From NCBI GenBank assembly GCA_027946555.1, contig JAPEVC010000174.1, positions 1-64,000 on the forward strand: a DNA stretch of 64,000 nucleotides, given 5' to 3'. The position numbers and the translations under genes are program-made. The stretch comes from Gnomoniopsis sp. IMI 355080. Lineage: Eukaryota; Ascomycota; Sordariomycetes; Diaporthales; Gnomoniaceae. Under the pieces are notes generated by a model. It was not told the DNA's origin, did no database searches, and saw nothing but the letters and a program-made list of their open reading frames with translations. Below are positions 23,459 through 35,975 of this stretch, piece by piece. How positions within the stretch are numbered: the stretch's first letter is position 1; each line of letters opens with the position of its first letter.

Positions 23459-24911
23459 AAGACGAGAACCACTCGTCCTGTACCAACACTATTCTTGTTC
23501 AACTACTCGTGGGTGTGCTTCAAAGTATGCAATGCCAGCGAGGATGTGGCGCCACGGTGTTCACCTCTTTCGGAATTCCCTAGGCGGCTTCGACCAGGTG
23601 TTTTGGCTTTCAATAACTGGCACACAGAGAATCGAACAGGCGAACAGCGCCATAGGAAAACGACCTTGAAGAAAGACCAGAAAGAAAAAGAAAAAAAAAA
23701 CATATTACGACAAAATGACCTGCCCGTCCTTCTTCTACGCCGTGCTCTACCACCCCTTCAGCGCGTCACTTATACGACAAGACTCGCACAGGCCAGCGTC
23801 TAATCAATGGAGAATCGAGGCATATCTGATTGTCCTCAAACAAGTCAAGGAGGAAGCAAACCGTTAGGCTACCAGCCGCCTTGGTGTGGTTGCAAATAAA
23901 GGCCAACCATTGATTATGCGCTTGCATACACAGTAATGGCCCTTGTTGTACGAAACAGTTATCATCGACAACAACAGCCATATTTTGACCGAATGTTACC
24001 GCACCATGGACTGATGCTCTTTGTACATTATTATTGATTCTTTGCGCTTCATTTTTACATCTTGGACGGTTGCTGGGGTGCTTAGGAAGTTCTATTCCTG
24101 AAGTCGACGTCGAACCGAGATGGGATGGCAAGATGAGTTTGGCCGTGTGCCGTATGCTGATATCTGGATGAGACTGAGGTGTCCGACACGATACTGAACG
24201 TCCTATGAAGTCTGTCTGGCGACGTTGTAGTTGCTTTTCTGTACGGTCCGTATCAACTTATTGCTATTCCACATGCGTCATTTCATCTGTACTTGTGCCG
24301 TTATGCCGAAATGTTCATTGTCAAAAGATGGGATGAAGACTTGAGTTCACCCCAATTCCCCAAACCTTCATCTCGACCCTGGCAACAAAGCAAGGAATTC
24401 CCTACCTATTACGGCTCAGTCAGTTCAGCCTATCATTCGAATGCGGAGGTCGCATCACCAGATCATCTCGTCTGCATGGTTGCAGGGAACAGGATGCTGG
24501 CCGACAGGGCGGAAAAAAGCCAAGTCCTCACCTACTTGCCAGGCTTGCCTGCTATGGAGAATGGTTCCCCGCAAAGTGGGAGTTTCCACGACGTCGTCAA
24601 TCTCCACACAGAATTTCGGCACGAACCGCACTAGTTACTTTTCAATTAGCCTGATATTGAAATCCATGGAGACACAAGGCGAGGCCTGCTTTCCGCATAG
24701 CCGACATCCCTCCTTCCAGGTCCTCCCGGGATGAAGGGCTCGCTGTCACCATGTGGATTCCTGCATCACATACTTATATAAAATGCAAGTCGCCATCTGT
24801 GGGTTCAGTTGCCTTGGGTCTTTTCATTGTGCCATGGTCCTTGTGAACGCGTCCTTGCACCCGAGATTGTCGTCCTGCTCGAAATCAAGTGTTGCGTTGT
24901 GAGCATTCACC
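23459..24911. other. Intergenic, 1.45 kb
   Basis: No coding sequence recognised. It contains an A-rich run near 23690-23700 and, at its right end, the promoter of the SGNH hydrolase, including a TATA-like box at 24775. Confidence 0.5.
24775..24782 (+). promoter_or_regulatory. TATA box, SGNH hydrolase gene
   Basis: TATATAAA lies 130 bases before the ATG at 24912 on the coding strand, a usual distance for a fungal TATA element plus 5' UTR. Position and sequence only; no transcript data. Confidence 0.5.
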
Positions 24912-26322
24912 ATGGCCATCTCCGTCTTTAAAACCGCATTCGCGGTCCTCGTTGCTTTTGAGGCATGGACTGCAGAAGGCCTGCAGCGCCGCCAGAGCGA
25001 GAAGAGTCATTGGGTCGACATCTGGGGCACCATGCCTCAGCTGGTCGAGCCTGCTAACCTACCGTCTGCCCCCTTTGTGAGTCTTGCCCCGTCCTCGTCT
25101 TATTAATGAGATGCTCTTGTCTGTGCAGTCTCATGGATTTCGGTCTAATCTCATTTTCCAGAACGGCACCGACGTTGTCTTTGAAGATGCCTCCCTCCGC
25201 CAGACAATCTTCCTCACTCAATCTGCCCCCACCATCCGCCTTGTCATCTCTAACGCCTTTGGTGGCTCCGACCTGCCCATCTCCTCGGCCACGATCGCTG
25301 TACCGCTCAACGGCTCTGCAGGTACCTCGGCCATCAAGCCCGAGTCGCTCGCGCCCCTCACCTTCTCAGGCGGACTCAGCGGCATCACGATCCCGAACGG
25401 GGCGCGCGCCATTTCCGACCCAATCGCCTACCCTGTAACCGCACAGCAGATTCTCACCATCAGTCTATACCTCGCCACCGGCCAGACGACCAACTCAATC
25501 ACAGGCCATCCCGGTAGCCGGACGAACTCATATTACACGCCCGGCAACGCCACCGCGGACGCGGACGTGGCCGCGAACAACGCCACACAGACAAGCCAGC
25601 ACTGGTATTTCATCTCCGCGGTAGAGGGCTATGTGCCCACCTCGCTTGGTACGCGCGCCATGGCCATCATTGGTGACAGTATTACGGACGGCCGTGAGAG
25701 CGACAACAATGAAAACAACCGCTGGCCCGACGACGTCCTGCGACGACTGCAGGCACCCAACGCAACCGATTTCCAAAAGAACATTGCCCTCATCAACGAG
25801 GCCGCTGGCGGCAACCGCGTCCTCGCAGACGGACTAGGACCCAATGCCTTTGGCCGCGTGGACCGCGACGTGCTCGCTCAGTCGGGCGTCACCTACGCCA
25901 TGATCTTTGAAGGCGTCAACGACATTGGTACCGCCGACACAGATGTTGCTTCCCAACAGGCAGTCGGCGATCAGCTGCTGGCCGCATTCGACCAGATGAT
26001 CAGCATGGTACATGCCCGCGGGATGCCCATTTTCGGCGCGACCATTACGCCGTTTGGTGGCGATGGACAGCCATACTCGGATGCGAACCGTGAGGCGACG
26101 CGCCAGCGCGTGAACGCATGGATTCGAACCTCGGGGCGGTACGATGGCGTGGTGGATTTCGATGCGGTGGTGCGAAATCCGGCGAATGAGACCCAGTTAA
26201 ATCCGTTGTATGATAGCGGGGATCATTTGCATCCAAATCCCTTGGGATACCAAGTCATGGCGGACGCTTTTGATTTGGGGTTGTTTGAGAAGTTTGCGGA
26301 TGGGGTGGATGGCATTATATGA
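24912..26322 (+). CDS. Secreted SGNH/GDSL-type hydrolase
   Basis: Predicted extracellular esterase/lipase or carbohydrate esterase of the SGNH fold. Two exons, 24912-25076 and 25162-26322, with an 85-bp intron (GTGAGT donor, TTCCAG acceptor), give 441 aa. Signal peptide at residues 1 to about 22 (hydrophobic AFAVLVAF core). A beta-rich domain (about 60-170, RISNAF-type block read as RLVISNAFGGSDLPI) precedes the catalytic domain. Block I is AIIGDSITDG with Ser228, block II the Gly in AAGGNR, block III GVND with Asn309, and block V DHLH with Asp409 and His412. Three or more N-x-T/S sequons fit secretion. The gene is convergent with ERB1 over a 411-bp gap. Substrate undetermined. Confidence 0.92.
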
Positions 26323-26733
26323 TTGAAGAGAAGTGCAAAAAAGGGAGAGGCTAAAAGACCATTTTGCATTGTGGTGTGCTGGGTATATACTCTACATAAC
26401 GAAATACAAGGCGTCAATCAATCTGACTAACCAGAAAAGCGTCAGAGCGATGCCTTGTGGACCCTCAGCTGCAAGCTGCACCCTGCCTTTTGAAGTCAAT
26501 TGGATGCGACAAAGTGACAGAAATACTGTGCGCCTGCATCAGCACGACGAGCCAAGGATGAAAGAGCCTTGTGAATGCCCAAAAGAGGCATGGCTCACTC
26601 GAGCCGTTCGGTGAGCAAGGTTTTCCAATTGTGCATTTGATATTCAGAAGCTTTAGGTCGCTCTCTCACAAAGCGCCACGCCTATGCATACGTACGTATG
26701 TACCCTCTTCTTTGCCCCCACGCCGTCCCATGT
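26323..26733. other. Convergent intergenic gap
   Basis: 411 bases between the 3' ends of the SGNH hydrolase (+) and ERB1 (-), presumably filled by both 3' UTRs. Nothing else seen. Confidence 0.5.
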
Positions 26734-29365
26734 TTACATCCACAACCTAGCAGTTCCGTCACTGCCTGCCGAGAACAGCCATGGCTCTCTGGGGTGCCAG
26801 TCCAAATCCATTACGCCTAGTGAGTTCACTACCTTGTGCCCATTCAGTGTCTTGAGCGGCACGATCGTAGCATTTTCCATCAGGTCTGTCACGACCTTGC
26901 CGTGGAAGATCTGCAGTGATCCGTCGTCGGACGCATCTGCAAACAGAGGCAAATCCTTGTGGTATTTCACAGCACGGATAGCCTTGGGGTGGAACCGCAT
27001 CGTCTTGTAAGGTCTCATGGACAGCTCGAGGTCGTGCCACAGCAACCTCCTGTCATACGAACCAACAATAAGGTTATCGCCGCCGGTGTGGAGGTCAAAG
27101 GACGAGATCCATCGCGCACCAGGCTGGATGACCTTGATCAATTCGAGCTTCTGCAGGTCGTAGCAACGGATCATGCGCTGGGTAGCAACGAAGAAAAGCG
27201 GGCGTAAGGGGTGGAAGTGCGCTGCTTGGGCAAGGCCAGCGAGTTTCCGGAAGGGAATTTGTGTGAGGTGCTTGGAGAGTGTATGAATGGCGACGGAACT
27301 GCGCTGCCCAGATGGCGAGACCGTGCAGAAATGGTCACCGCGCCTATGCCAGCTGATGCCCTTGACATTCGATCTGACGGTAATTCTCAACAGGACGCCC
27401 TCGTCTTCCAGCTTTGAGCCTGGTCGTGCCCACTTCGCTGCTGGCTCTTTCGTCTTGTCGATTGCTGGGTTTGTAGCCTTTCCACTAGCCGCATAACCAA
27501 ATCCACTGTCCAAAATCTCTCGGCTAGTCTGTTCCAGTTGTGGGTCCACTACTGGGGGCACCATCAAGTAGATGTCTTCCTCCGCGGCTGCAGCAAGGAT
27601 GAAGGCATCCTTGGTCGGCCTCCACCTGACCACGTTGACAGCCTCATCACTGCTAAACCTGGCGCTCCAAACCTGCCGTCCGGTCAAGATCTCCCATACC
27701 CGAACCGTACCGTCGTCGCCACCAGTCGCGAGCCAACATCCACTAGGATCCACAGATAATGATCGCACACGGCCGTCATGGCCTCTGAAAATTGTTTGGC
27801 ATACCGTCGGGAACGGCTTGAGATCCTCCGGCCTCGGTAGCTTAGGCAAAAGCGAATTGGGGTCGATGTTGAGTCTGTTCTTGCGAACACGGGGCGCAAG
27901 ATACAAGTCCAAGCTTCGCTCGAATCGCTCCTTGACAAAGAGATCGTAACCAGGTACCTTCCGTAGCGAATCGTACTTCTTGGGTAGGTACTCCTTCTCG
28001 CGGTCTTCCTCGTCTTGATCCTCCCAGGCTTTCCTTTCCTCCTCGGTGGGCAGGTATTCGGGCGGGGGATTGTAGCTGAGGTCGTAACCAGGCGGTGCAA
28101 GTTTTGGCGCAGGTATGTGCATGACATGAGGATCTCTCGGCACCTCGTCCTTCCACAGATCGAAGTGGACTTCTGTCTGCTGCTCGTCCTCCTTCTCGCG
28201 CTCCTCTGGTGGCTTGTATGGTAATATCCTGCCCTCTCGGATGGCGCGAACCAGCTTCATGATGCGCTTCTGCTCGTACTTGGACGGGAGGAATCGCCGT
28301 TTGGGTTCCGGGGCTGCACTGAGGGGCATGATCTCCTCGTGACTGGTGAACCACTCGACAGTGTCCTAGAAGGGATTAGCAAGACTATTGCAACCGATGA
28401 CAAGGGACAAGACATACCGGATACGGGTCGTAGCCATCCTGGAGCTCGTTTCTCTGGATCTTCTTGATAAGCTCGAGCTCGTTCTGGCTGAGGTTCAAGG
28501 GCTTTCCAGTTGCTGGGTCCGTCAAACCAGTCCACCCCTTAGGCACCTCGATACTGTCGAGGAGAGCGTCCAGAGCGTCACCCGCAGCAGGCCGCATGAT
28601 TTTCTTGCCATTGATGTCGTAGCCAATATGAGGGTAGGAGTCGTAAAACTTGAGGTCAATGTCACCGATGGTGTTCGCCGGCTCGTTGGCATCCGTGTCG
28701 TCGGAGTCGTAGACAGGATCGATCTCGTCGTACACGTATTTCTCGTTGCCATTGGCGTCAGTCTCCACTCGGTAGTTGCGCAGGTCTTCGTCGCCATTTT
28801 CAAAGTCATCTGGGTCAAGTCCTGGCACTTGGCCTGGCTTCAGTGACGGTATTTTGCCGGAGGACTCGTCCTCGTCCGATTGTGCATCGTCGCTGTACAG
28901 GGCATCTTCCTCCTCGTCTTCAAGTCCCTCCTCGTCATCACTCGCGTCGTCTCCATCTTCTCGATCAACGTCAGACTCGTTCCCATGCTCGTGCTCGTTC
29001 TCGGCATTGTCTACATCAGATTCGTCGTCGTCTTCGCCAGCAGACAGAGCGCCCTCAAGCTCAGCCATCTCATCCTCCGACTCCTCCTCTACGATTTTTG
29101 AGGTTGCATTCTCTTTCGCGTCCTGGACAGGTTCGGCCTTTCGTTTGCGGGGAGACGGGTCGCGCTTTGCAGAGGCTGGCTGGTCGCGTTTTGCGGAAGG
29201 AGGTTGGGATTTTGACTTTGGCGTGGGCGTGGCAGCGGCTGAGGGAGGAAGCACAGGCTCAAGAGGCTTCTCCGCCGATGGAGTCTTGATGCCAGAGCGC
29301 AGCCTCATCTTGCCGGCGTTCAATGGTTGTTTGGGTATCATTAAGTTTGCTTGGACATTGGTCAT
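26734..29365 (-). CDS. ERB1: Ribosome biogenesis protein Erb1 (BOP1 homologue)
   Basis: Nucleolar protein of the Nop7-Erb1-Ytm1 (PeBoW) complex, needed for 27S pre-rRNA processing and 60S subunit assembly. Two exons on the minus strand, 29365..28418 and 28365..26734, with a 52-bp intron (GTATGT donor, CTTCTAG acceptor); product 859 aa. The N-terminal 200 residues are low-complexity: basic PSAKRD repeats, then long Asp/Glu runs, typical of the family. The BOP1NT domain follows (about 215-480), beginning near DEIDPVYDSDD and containing YDLFVKERFERSLDLYLAPR. A WD40 propeller runs from about residue 505 (GHDGRVRS at 511) to the end, closing with SAGSDGTARLWM. Length and order match Erb1. Confidence 0.96.
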
Positions 29366-30428
29366 GGTTTGGGAGCTATTCTAGAAGTTGGGAAAGCAAG
29401 TACATAAACTTTTTTTTCTTTACTGCCGAGGGCGGTGAAGATCCCTGCAAGAGAGACCAAGTGGGGTTGGTGGACCGCTTTCACAGGGCCCACAGATACC
29501 CAGACTTACTTAGCAACTTGTACATATTTTATATGTAGAGTACAGTACATTTGCCATACCGTGCATCTTATTATAGGTTACTTGCCTAGATAAAAGTTCT
29601 GTTTTATATGCTTATTTGTCTGTTACCAAATTCCTAGTACTACACACGGGGGCCAGGTGACTAAAAAAAGGAATTGGCCCACCACTACAAAGAACGAGTC
29701 TATATACTGCACACCCAGGTAGTATTTTTCAACCCCCTGCTACAGGATACCCTGTAGTAATCTACGAAGATTGTCTTTTTGGGTTCAGTCAATGTAGGTC
29801 TGGCATTTATATACCTACCAGGTAGCAAGTGGGTCTAACTTCCCTCCTCTAAGAAGTGTTGGGCACCTGGAGTAAGTAGTAAACTTCACGACGACTTGCT
29901 TTCAATAAGACTTGGGTGCAAGCCATATGAAAAACGAAAAGAGAAAAAGAAAAATGGTATGGCAGATCAGAGCTGTTGGTTCCACAAAGTTAAAACGGCC
30001 AGTCACCACCATTCTGTTGTTGCATGGCCAGGTGGCTCTCAGCGCCAATACATACCAGTACTACTGTACATAACACTTTGGAATCATAAGTTTTGGGCCG
30101 CAATTGAGAAGGCTGAATCTGTTGAAACTCCAGGTGAGGATGATGGTATAAGAATTGAGACTCAGCAGAGTTGGACACTGTAGGTACCTAGGTAGGCAGG
30201 TAGTGCTGACAGACAGACCGACACATCGAGACACCGCTCTCGGCCGGGCTTCATAAGCCGCTGCGGCCGAGGCGGACCGTTCCGTCACCCTTCTACTTCA
30301 CTTTACTTGCCCCCGTGCTTGATGCATCGCACCTCAGAAAGGCGACACGCGCATTTTACTTTGTGCTTTGTTTGTGCACCTGCCATCACTCACCAAGTAG
30401 CGCACTATATTGCTGTCACCCGCTAAGC
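29366..30428. other. Divergent promoter region, ERB1 / Zn2Cys6 regulator
   Basis: About 1.06 kb with no coding sequence. It contains a short perfect inverted repeat (CTACAGG, 4-base loop, CCTGTAG, ending near 29757), a TACCTACCAGGTAG near-palindrome at 29812-29825 and the CCTAGGTAGG cluster at 30181-30203. Confidence 0.5.
30181..30203. repeat. CCTAGGTAGG motif cluster
   Basis: TAGGTACCTAGGTAGGCAGGTAG, overlapping palindromic and direct half-sites, between two divergent genes and about 225 bases before the Zn2Cys6 start. Same motif family as other intergenic copies. Confidence 0.6.
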
Positions 30429-31813
30429 ATGAATACTTCCTCAGCTCGGCCCGCCCAGGACTTGGCTGGGCTCGGGTCCAAGACGCGGACCGTCGAAGTG
30501 AAGCGCCGGGCATGTGATGAGTGCAGTAAGTCTCCCGCCATTGACTTTGTACCATGATCCATTGTGGTTGACGACTTTTAGGGTTGAGGAAACTCGCTTG
30601 CTCGAAAGCGTCCGATGGATGCTCTCGGTGCAAGAGAGAGGGTCTTGACTGTCACTATTCGGCTCAGAAGCCCATGGGGCGACCGAGGAAACGGCCAAAC
30701 GCCAGCCAGTCGGCTCAAGCTCCTGGTCTTGCTACAACCTTACAGGATATACGAGAGAAGGACCATGATGGGTCTTGTGCGAGAATCGACGTCAGCATGT
30801 TGGACGATACTGTGCTGGATCTCGACCCGGCCCTGACTATAGACCCTGGCCTGGCAGGCAGCGCGGACATTTCCATATCAGACATGAGCTTCCTGGATTT
30901 CCTAGACTCTGACTTCATGTTCAACCAACCCTTGGATACAGACAACCTTGCCACAGACTGGACCACAAATCTACACAATAGCAATGTTGGCCCCCATCTC
31001 GGTGAAACCGGCGGAATCAGCACGTCACTCACCACACCATCCCTCTCATCCCAAGGCGCCTCACCTTCCGAACAACAACGCCCAGCCCAGCCCACGCCCT
31101 CATCCTCACTGGCCCCACCCGAGCCGATCCAGTCAACAACCTGTTCATGCCTCGCAGACCTCTACCTCGCCCTCGACTCAATCGCCCGCCTCCCGAACGA
31201 AGTAATTCCCGCGCTCTGCACCGCCCGCACCGCCGCCCACGCCGCTCACAACGCCATCCGCTGCGAAGTTTGCTGCCCACCTATACATAAGGCCATGAAA
31301 TTGACCGCCGCGGCCTTTCAGAACTCCATGCTGATCGGCGCGCTGATCCCCAGCATCGCCGACGCCTACCACCGCATCCAGGAGCTCGTCGATGCCGAAG
31401 CCACGCGCGCCATCGCGACGCACATTCAGCTCACGTTCAACCTGTCCGAGTACGGAGGGACGTGGGGCGAGCTGAGTGGCAGCAACGAGGCGGACGAGAC
31501 CAAGGTCATGGACCCCGCGGCTTGGCGCCGGAGGGTGCGGAGTCTACTGAAGATCGACGTGTATGGGGTCAACACGTGCAACTCGGACCGGACGGGGCGT
31601 TTCCAGCAGATTGGGCTGCGGGATCTGGTGGCCGAGATGGATGAGAGGAGCCGAGAGCGGCACGCTGAGATCGATGCGTTGATTGATGCGGGCTTGTCGG
31701 CGCCTGTAGGGATGAATGGGCTGCCGGCGAGTCATTCACAAGGCAAAGAGCCGCATTGTAGACACGTCGTCCAACTGGCGAGGGAGGCAGTGGACAATTT
31801 GCACATTGCTTGA
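30429..31813 (+). CDS. Zn2Cys6 fungal transcription factor
   Basis: Nuclear DNA-binding regulator; target genes unknown. Exons 30429-30525 and 30582-31813 (56-bp intron, GTAAGT donor, TTTTAG acceptor) give 442 aa. The intron falls inside the zinc cluster; splicing joins CDEC to RLRKLAC and completes the motif Cys29-x2-Cys32-x6-Cys39-x6-Cys46-x2-Cys49-x6-Cys56, followed by a basic linker (GRPRKR). The middle (about 60-200) is acidic and Ser/Pro-rich, a likely activation region. The C-terminal half holds a helical region with CLADLYLALDSIARLP and a CEVCC cluster, as in regulators of the AflR type. No biosynthetic gene cluster adjoins it, so it may be a stand-alone regulator. Confidence 0.92.
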
Positions 31814-32411
31814 GCTTGTGGGTGTAGACAACGGCCTGATATTGGAGTAGCTGTCATAGCGGGAGATGACATGTAGCAGAGCCACGGTCCGAGCTGGTCG
31901 GCTCTTTCTCAGCCCGCTCAAATGCGCATATTCGGGTAGTACACCCATAGTAGATCTCAGCCTGAATACTGGCCAGCTTAGTCGAAGATGAATGGTGACG
32001 CATGGGCGCAACCTGAGTGGGGCTGTAACATGCTCCTCATTGATACCATTTCAATAAGCCTCGGCTACAACTCGAGGTTGTGTCACGAAAGCCCGCTACA
32101 GAGACAGTGCCTACTGCAATAATGTATCCGCATACCTTTTTGACAACATCATTAGCGACTAATGAGTGCGATGGCTCCCAGAAGACTCAAGGGATTCGGT
32201 ACTATGAAAATCAACATGTTGAATTTTTGGGGCTGCCTCCTTGAACCATGACGCCGTTTTGAATGATATCCATAGCTGAAACTTGTCATCAAGAGCCCTT
32301 ATTCATCTACCTGTACCAACGGTAGGAGTTCATCCTACTGTCTGAGCCAATACTTTCCCTCGGCCCAGTATAATGATCCGCTCAAATCTGTCCAGTGATT
32401 CCTCGTACCAC
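31814..32411. other. Convergent intergenic region
   Basis: About 600 bases between the 3' ends of the Zn2Cys6 gene (+) and ERV29 (-). No coding or repeat feature recognised. Confidence 0.5.
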
Positions 32412-33540
32412 CTAGTAGACCTTCTTCTTCTCATCTAGACTCAGCTGACCAGGGCCACTGTTGACCAGAAGCAGGAGACCACCAACGATGGAGAGAATCT
32501 GGAAAAAGTCGTACTTGGCAAAGTCCTTATGAGGGTGGTGCTCGTGAAGCTGGTAAAGTTGATGTTAGCAATCGGGGCCCTGGCTTTAAGCCATATTACT
32601 GGGAGCCATTGTACTTACAGTCCAGAAGTTGTTGACCAACACGTTGAATACGCTGAGAATGACCACGAGCAGCGTTGCGCTCCACTTGGCCTTGAATCCA
32701 ACCACAACCATGACACAAGCCACGAGGCCAATGACAGATACTAGCACCCTTCCGATAGACCACGTTCCACTGAAGACGAAGCCGACGAAAAGGAAGATGA
32801 GCAGCACGCGACCGGCGAACTGGAAGTACATCTTGCGGTCCTTCTCTTCAATTTCAGGAAGACCGGCAAAGACCTTGGTCTTTCGCACCCAGGAATCCGA
32901 AAGAACCATCAAAAGGCCACCCATAACGGACAGGTTGCGAAGGAAGAAGTTGACGTCGAAGATAAGGCCGTAGCCGAGGGCCTGGGTGACGACGACGCCG
33001 CACAGGCCACCAACAGCGTACTCGGAGTGTTTGCGGGCAATGACGAGCGCGGAGCAGGCGACCATAGCGATCACGTTGACAATGAGGAAAAGGTGCGTGA
33101 TACCGTTGGGAACTAGAGAAGATTGTGTTAATTTGGCTATCATCACCTGATGGGTGTCGCATTCCTCCAGAAAGTCAGCAGTCGCAACTTACTGTGACGG
33201 TAATCATGCAGGTATAGGAGTTGATCGTTCCATTGTGTAAGTATGCGCAAGCCGTCCTCGAGGAAAGTGACGACGATCAGGAATCGGCCGATCATAGGCA
33301 TGTATCTGGTCAGGACTGTCAGTAGCGCATTCCTCCGCCCAAATGAGCCGCGACCCCATATTTTGGCGAGACATACGGCTTCACTGGCTCAGCAAGAGTG
33401 TCCAGCATGTCTTCGAGCTTGCTCGTTTGTTGCCTGATTGCGTCCAAGGCGCTGCCCTCTTGAGCGGGCTCGTTCATGCCGCCGCCGTAGCTCGGGGCCC
33501 CCATGCCGTAGCCGCCGGCATTTCCTCGCATTGTCGCCAT
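32412..33540 (-). CDS. ERV29: COPII cargo receptor Erv29 (SURF4 family)
   Basis: Multi-pass ER-Golgi membrane receptor that loads soluble secretory proteins into COPII vesicles. Four coding exons on the minus strand: 33540..33377, 33305..33193, 33112..32619 and 32549..32412. Donors are GTATGT or GTAAGT and all phases agree, giving 302 aa. The N-terminus is Gly/Met-rich and cytosolic; the first membrane block starts near YMPMIGRFLIVVTFLEDGLR, followed by about six further hydrophobic segments. Family motifs include GGLCGVVVTQALGYG and LRNLSVMGGLLMVLSDS. The last exon ends EKKKVY, so the protein finishes with KKVY, a KKxx-type ER retrieval signal, as expected for this recycling receptor. This end is missed if only the unspliced frame is read. 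Confidence 0.95.
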
Positions 33541-35639
33541 GTCGATTGAATCGGGCTGTCTGCCTTGGGTGTCGGGCAGAAATGGAGGGTGGACGAGGCA
33601 GTGCTGCTCCTGAAGAGCTTCTAATAGCCAAGCTTGTTGAAGTGGGCTGTTGAGGTAGGAGGGGCGTCGCAGCAGTGGGAAAGGAAGTACGAGGAGACGA
33701 GGCTCGACAAATGGACCTAGCTCCGGTAAAGCAATGCTACCTGGGCCGACAACTTCACTTCGAAAGGTAAAAAAGATGAAGAGTAGTGATGAATGAAAAG
33801 TCTTCGGATGCCCCAGACGGACTGTGGTCGGAAGGGGGAAAAAAGAACGGTAACCGCTATTTGTGGTGATGTCGAGGAAGAAAAGACATCGAGGCGTGGA
33901 CGGCGGCCAGCTGTCCTCAACGAAGTCGAGCTTGGTCAGAGGCCAGTTCCCGTTGCAGGGAATGGTCAGCGCTAGCGTGGCATGCTGCGGGCAGACAGCA
34001 CCACTTTGTTCTGCAGCGGCCAGCCGTCCGTCTGTAGTACGGCCATTTTCAGGACCAGCTAGACCCTGTCTTTACCCCTGGCGGCCTAGGGCTGGGGCCC
34101 CTGGTTGCGGCCTGCCGCCTCTCTTTCTGTCTCCATGATGACAGCTTCTATTTTCACTGCAAACAATGAAACAAAACCCGCCTTCATCATAGGCCTTTTA
34201 CTCAGCTGACCGTTGACCAACACGTGCATTGGGGGCCTAAGGTTGTGTTTCTGTATCACTATTCGGGAAACGGAAATACCAAAGCTCCGTGTACGACAAT
34301 CCCCCGAGTCAATTCTCGGAGTCGTTTCATCTCGCTCCGGGCTTGGACTGTAGATCCCTGACAAATGGCAAACTGAGGTATGAGGGCATTCACTCAATTA
34401 CCCGCGGGAACCTCCCATTGCCAAGTCATGTCTTTTGTTGGCGTGGCAGTATGGTGTTTAATTTTGACTACCTAGATACTGTTCTACGGGGTCGTAACTC
34501 ACATTTGCATTGTCCCAAATTATCCTATTGGCTGACCATCTTCTCTTTTCAATACCTGTCATTTTCCACAGCCTGATCTTGCAGAGAGTCCCGGATTCAT
34601 CCACTGGACCGAAGACATGAAATCACCACTCTCACTGCTAGCATACCTAGATTACGACACTACATCGCGAGCTTCCTAGAGGCTGGCAATTCAATATACT
34701 GATTACATCAGCACTGGTCCATATTCGAGACGTCGTTCCAGCCTAGGGCATTTTCGAAAGGCAGGAGATCAGAACCCCTTGGGTATGTATGTCTGGCCGA
34801 TTCTGAGCTAGAATTGACGCAGAAACGATTTGTAAAGTAGGCTCTGGCAAGAAACGGGCGAAAACTTCACAGAATCGGATGACGATGTTGAAGTTTGGCG
34901 TGAAGACGGTGGCGTTTCTGGCCCAAAAGCCCCCCCCCCCCCAAAAGGCGTATTTGGTAGGTGTAAAGAACAAGACTTTTCATGCATCTACCAGAAAGCT
35001 TTCGTATTGCACCATACCGTACCTTTAATAAACGCAAACACATCGGATCACTTGGCAGGAGAAAACGCGACCATGACAATATTCATATTCGTCGGCTTGG
35101 AAAGGGTTAGTTTGAACCGCCCGGTATTTATGACCGAAAGGATATTAGTGAGATTGGAGGTTTACACAAGCTGAAAGGCCTGTGTGACCGTGCTTGTATG
35201 GCCTAGGAAGGCTACCTAGGTACTCAATACCACAAGGCTATACCGACAAATTGATAAGAGATACTTTATTGCTGTTACAATCGGTGCAGCCCTAGAGCCC
35301 ATGAGAGTTCTCGAACAGCGATTTGATGACTTCAGCTTCTCTAGAGGTCAACCAGCTTAGAGGAGGGATCAGGGTAAGAAAAATGTTTCATTTTATGATG
35401 AGAATTGAGTATGGAATTATGAATATGAAAATTTATGAAAGAATGTATCGTGGCTCAAAAGCTCGGAGTATGACATAGACCAAAGTTGCCTCCCAAAGAA
35501 TAATGTGCATATCTCATCTTTAATCCGAAGACCTTCATAAGTCGCTGGAAATGTCGAGGAGGCCTTGACAGCGACATATTCAGCGTCCAAAACAGTTCAG
35601 GAAAGCCCATCCACTGATCCAAATTGGCCACTTCTCTCC
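33541..35639. other. Intergenic, 2.1 kb
   Basis: No gene supported. The first few hundred bases are the ERV29 promoter side. It contains a C13 run at 34930-34942 and a CTACCTAGGTAC palindrome at 35212-35223. Frames are short and overlapping. Confidence 0.5.
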
Positions 35640-35975
35640 TTAGGTCGTGTAGCAGTAAGCGTAGGTCTGCTGCTGAGGAGGTCCGATATCCTTTGAGTCG
35701 TCGCCGATCAGCTCGGTAACATTCTCATCGCCGGTGGCAGTTGGGTCGACGCCAATAGAGTCGCAGACGCTGTTGCTAATGGGAGACGAGGAGTCGATGT
35801 GGGAGAAGCTGAGCTCGCTTTGTATCGCAACAGATCCTCCATTGATGGGGACTTGAACCGAATAGGTGCCATCAGGAGCTGAGTATGTAAGAGTCACATA
35901 TTGGACGTGCTCGGCTCCAGGGGCGGCGAGGGCGAGGCCGGCGAAGAGGGCAGTGGCGGTAGCGATGAACTTCAT
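35640..35975 (-). CDS. Small secreted protein (111 aa)
   Basis: Single-exon frame. I start at the ATG at 35975, because the preceding open stretch lacks an ATG and encodes no plausible protein, while this start gives a clean signal peptide: MKFIATATALFAGLALAAPG with an Ala-x-Ala-type cleavage site near residue 18. The mature part is about 90 residues, acidic, rich in Ser/Thr/Asp, with a beta-like segment (YVTLTYSAPDGTYSVQVPI) and only two cysteines (SVCDS and the C-terminal YCYTT), which could form one disulfide. A TATA box lies about 150 bases upstream. Possibly a cell-wall-associated or effector-like secreted protein; no family recognised. Confidence 0.7.
   Translation of the reverse strand: MKFIATATALFAGLALAAPGAEHVQYVTLTYSAPDGTYSVQVPINGGSVAIQSELSFSHIDSSSPISNSVCDSIGVDPTATGDENVTELIGDDSKDIGPPQQQTYAYCYTT

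Noticed and set aside
28776..29384. 202-codon plus-strand ORF opposite ERB1 exon 1
   Set aside because: Poly-Ser peptide that is simply the antisense of the Asp/Glu-rich Erb1 N-terminus.
29739..29757. Short inverted repeat CTACAGG...CCTGTAG
   Set aside because: Seven-base arms are within chance expectation for a window this long; no terminator or regulatory context.
34930..34942. C13 homopolymer, and similar G/C runs near 22171 and 55870
   Set aside because: Simple homopolymers; possible assembly-sensitive sites but no evidence of function.
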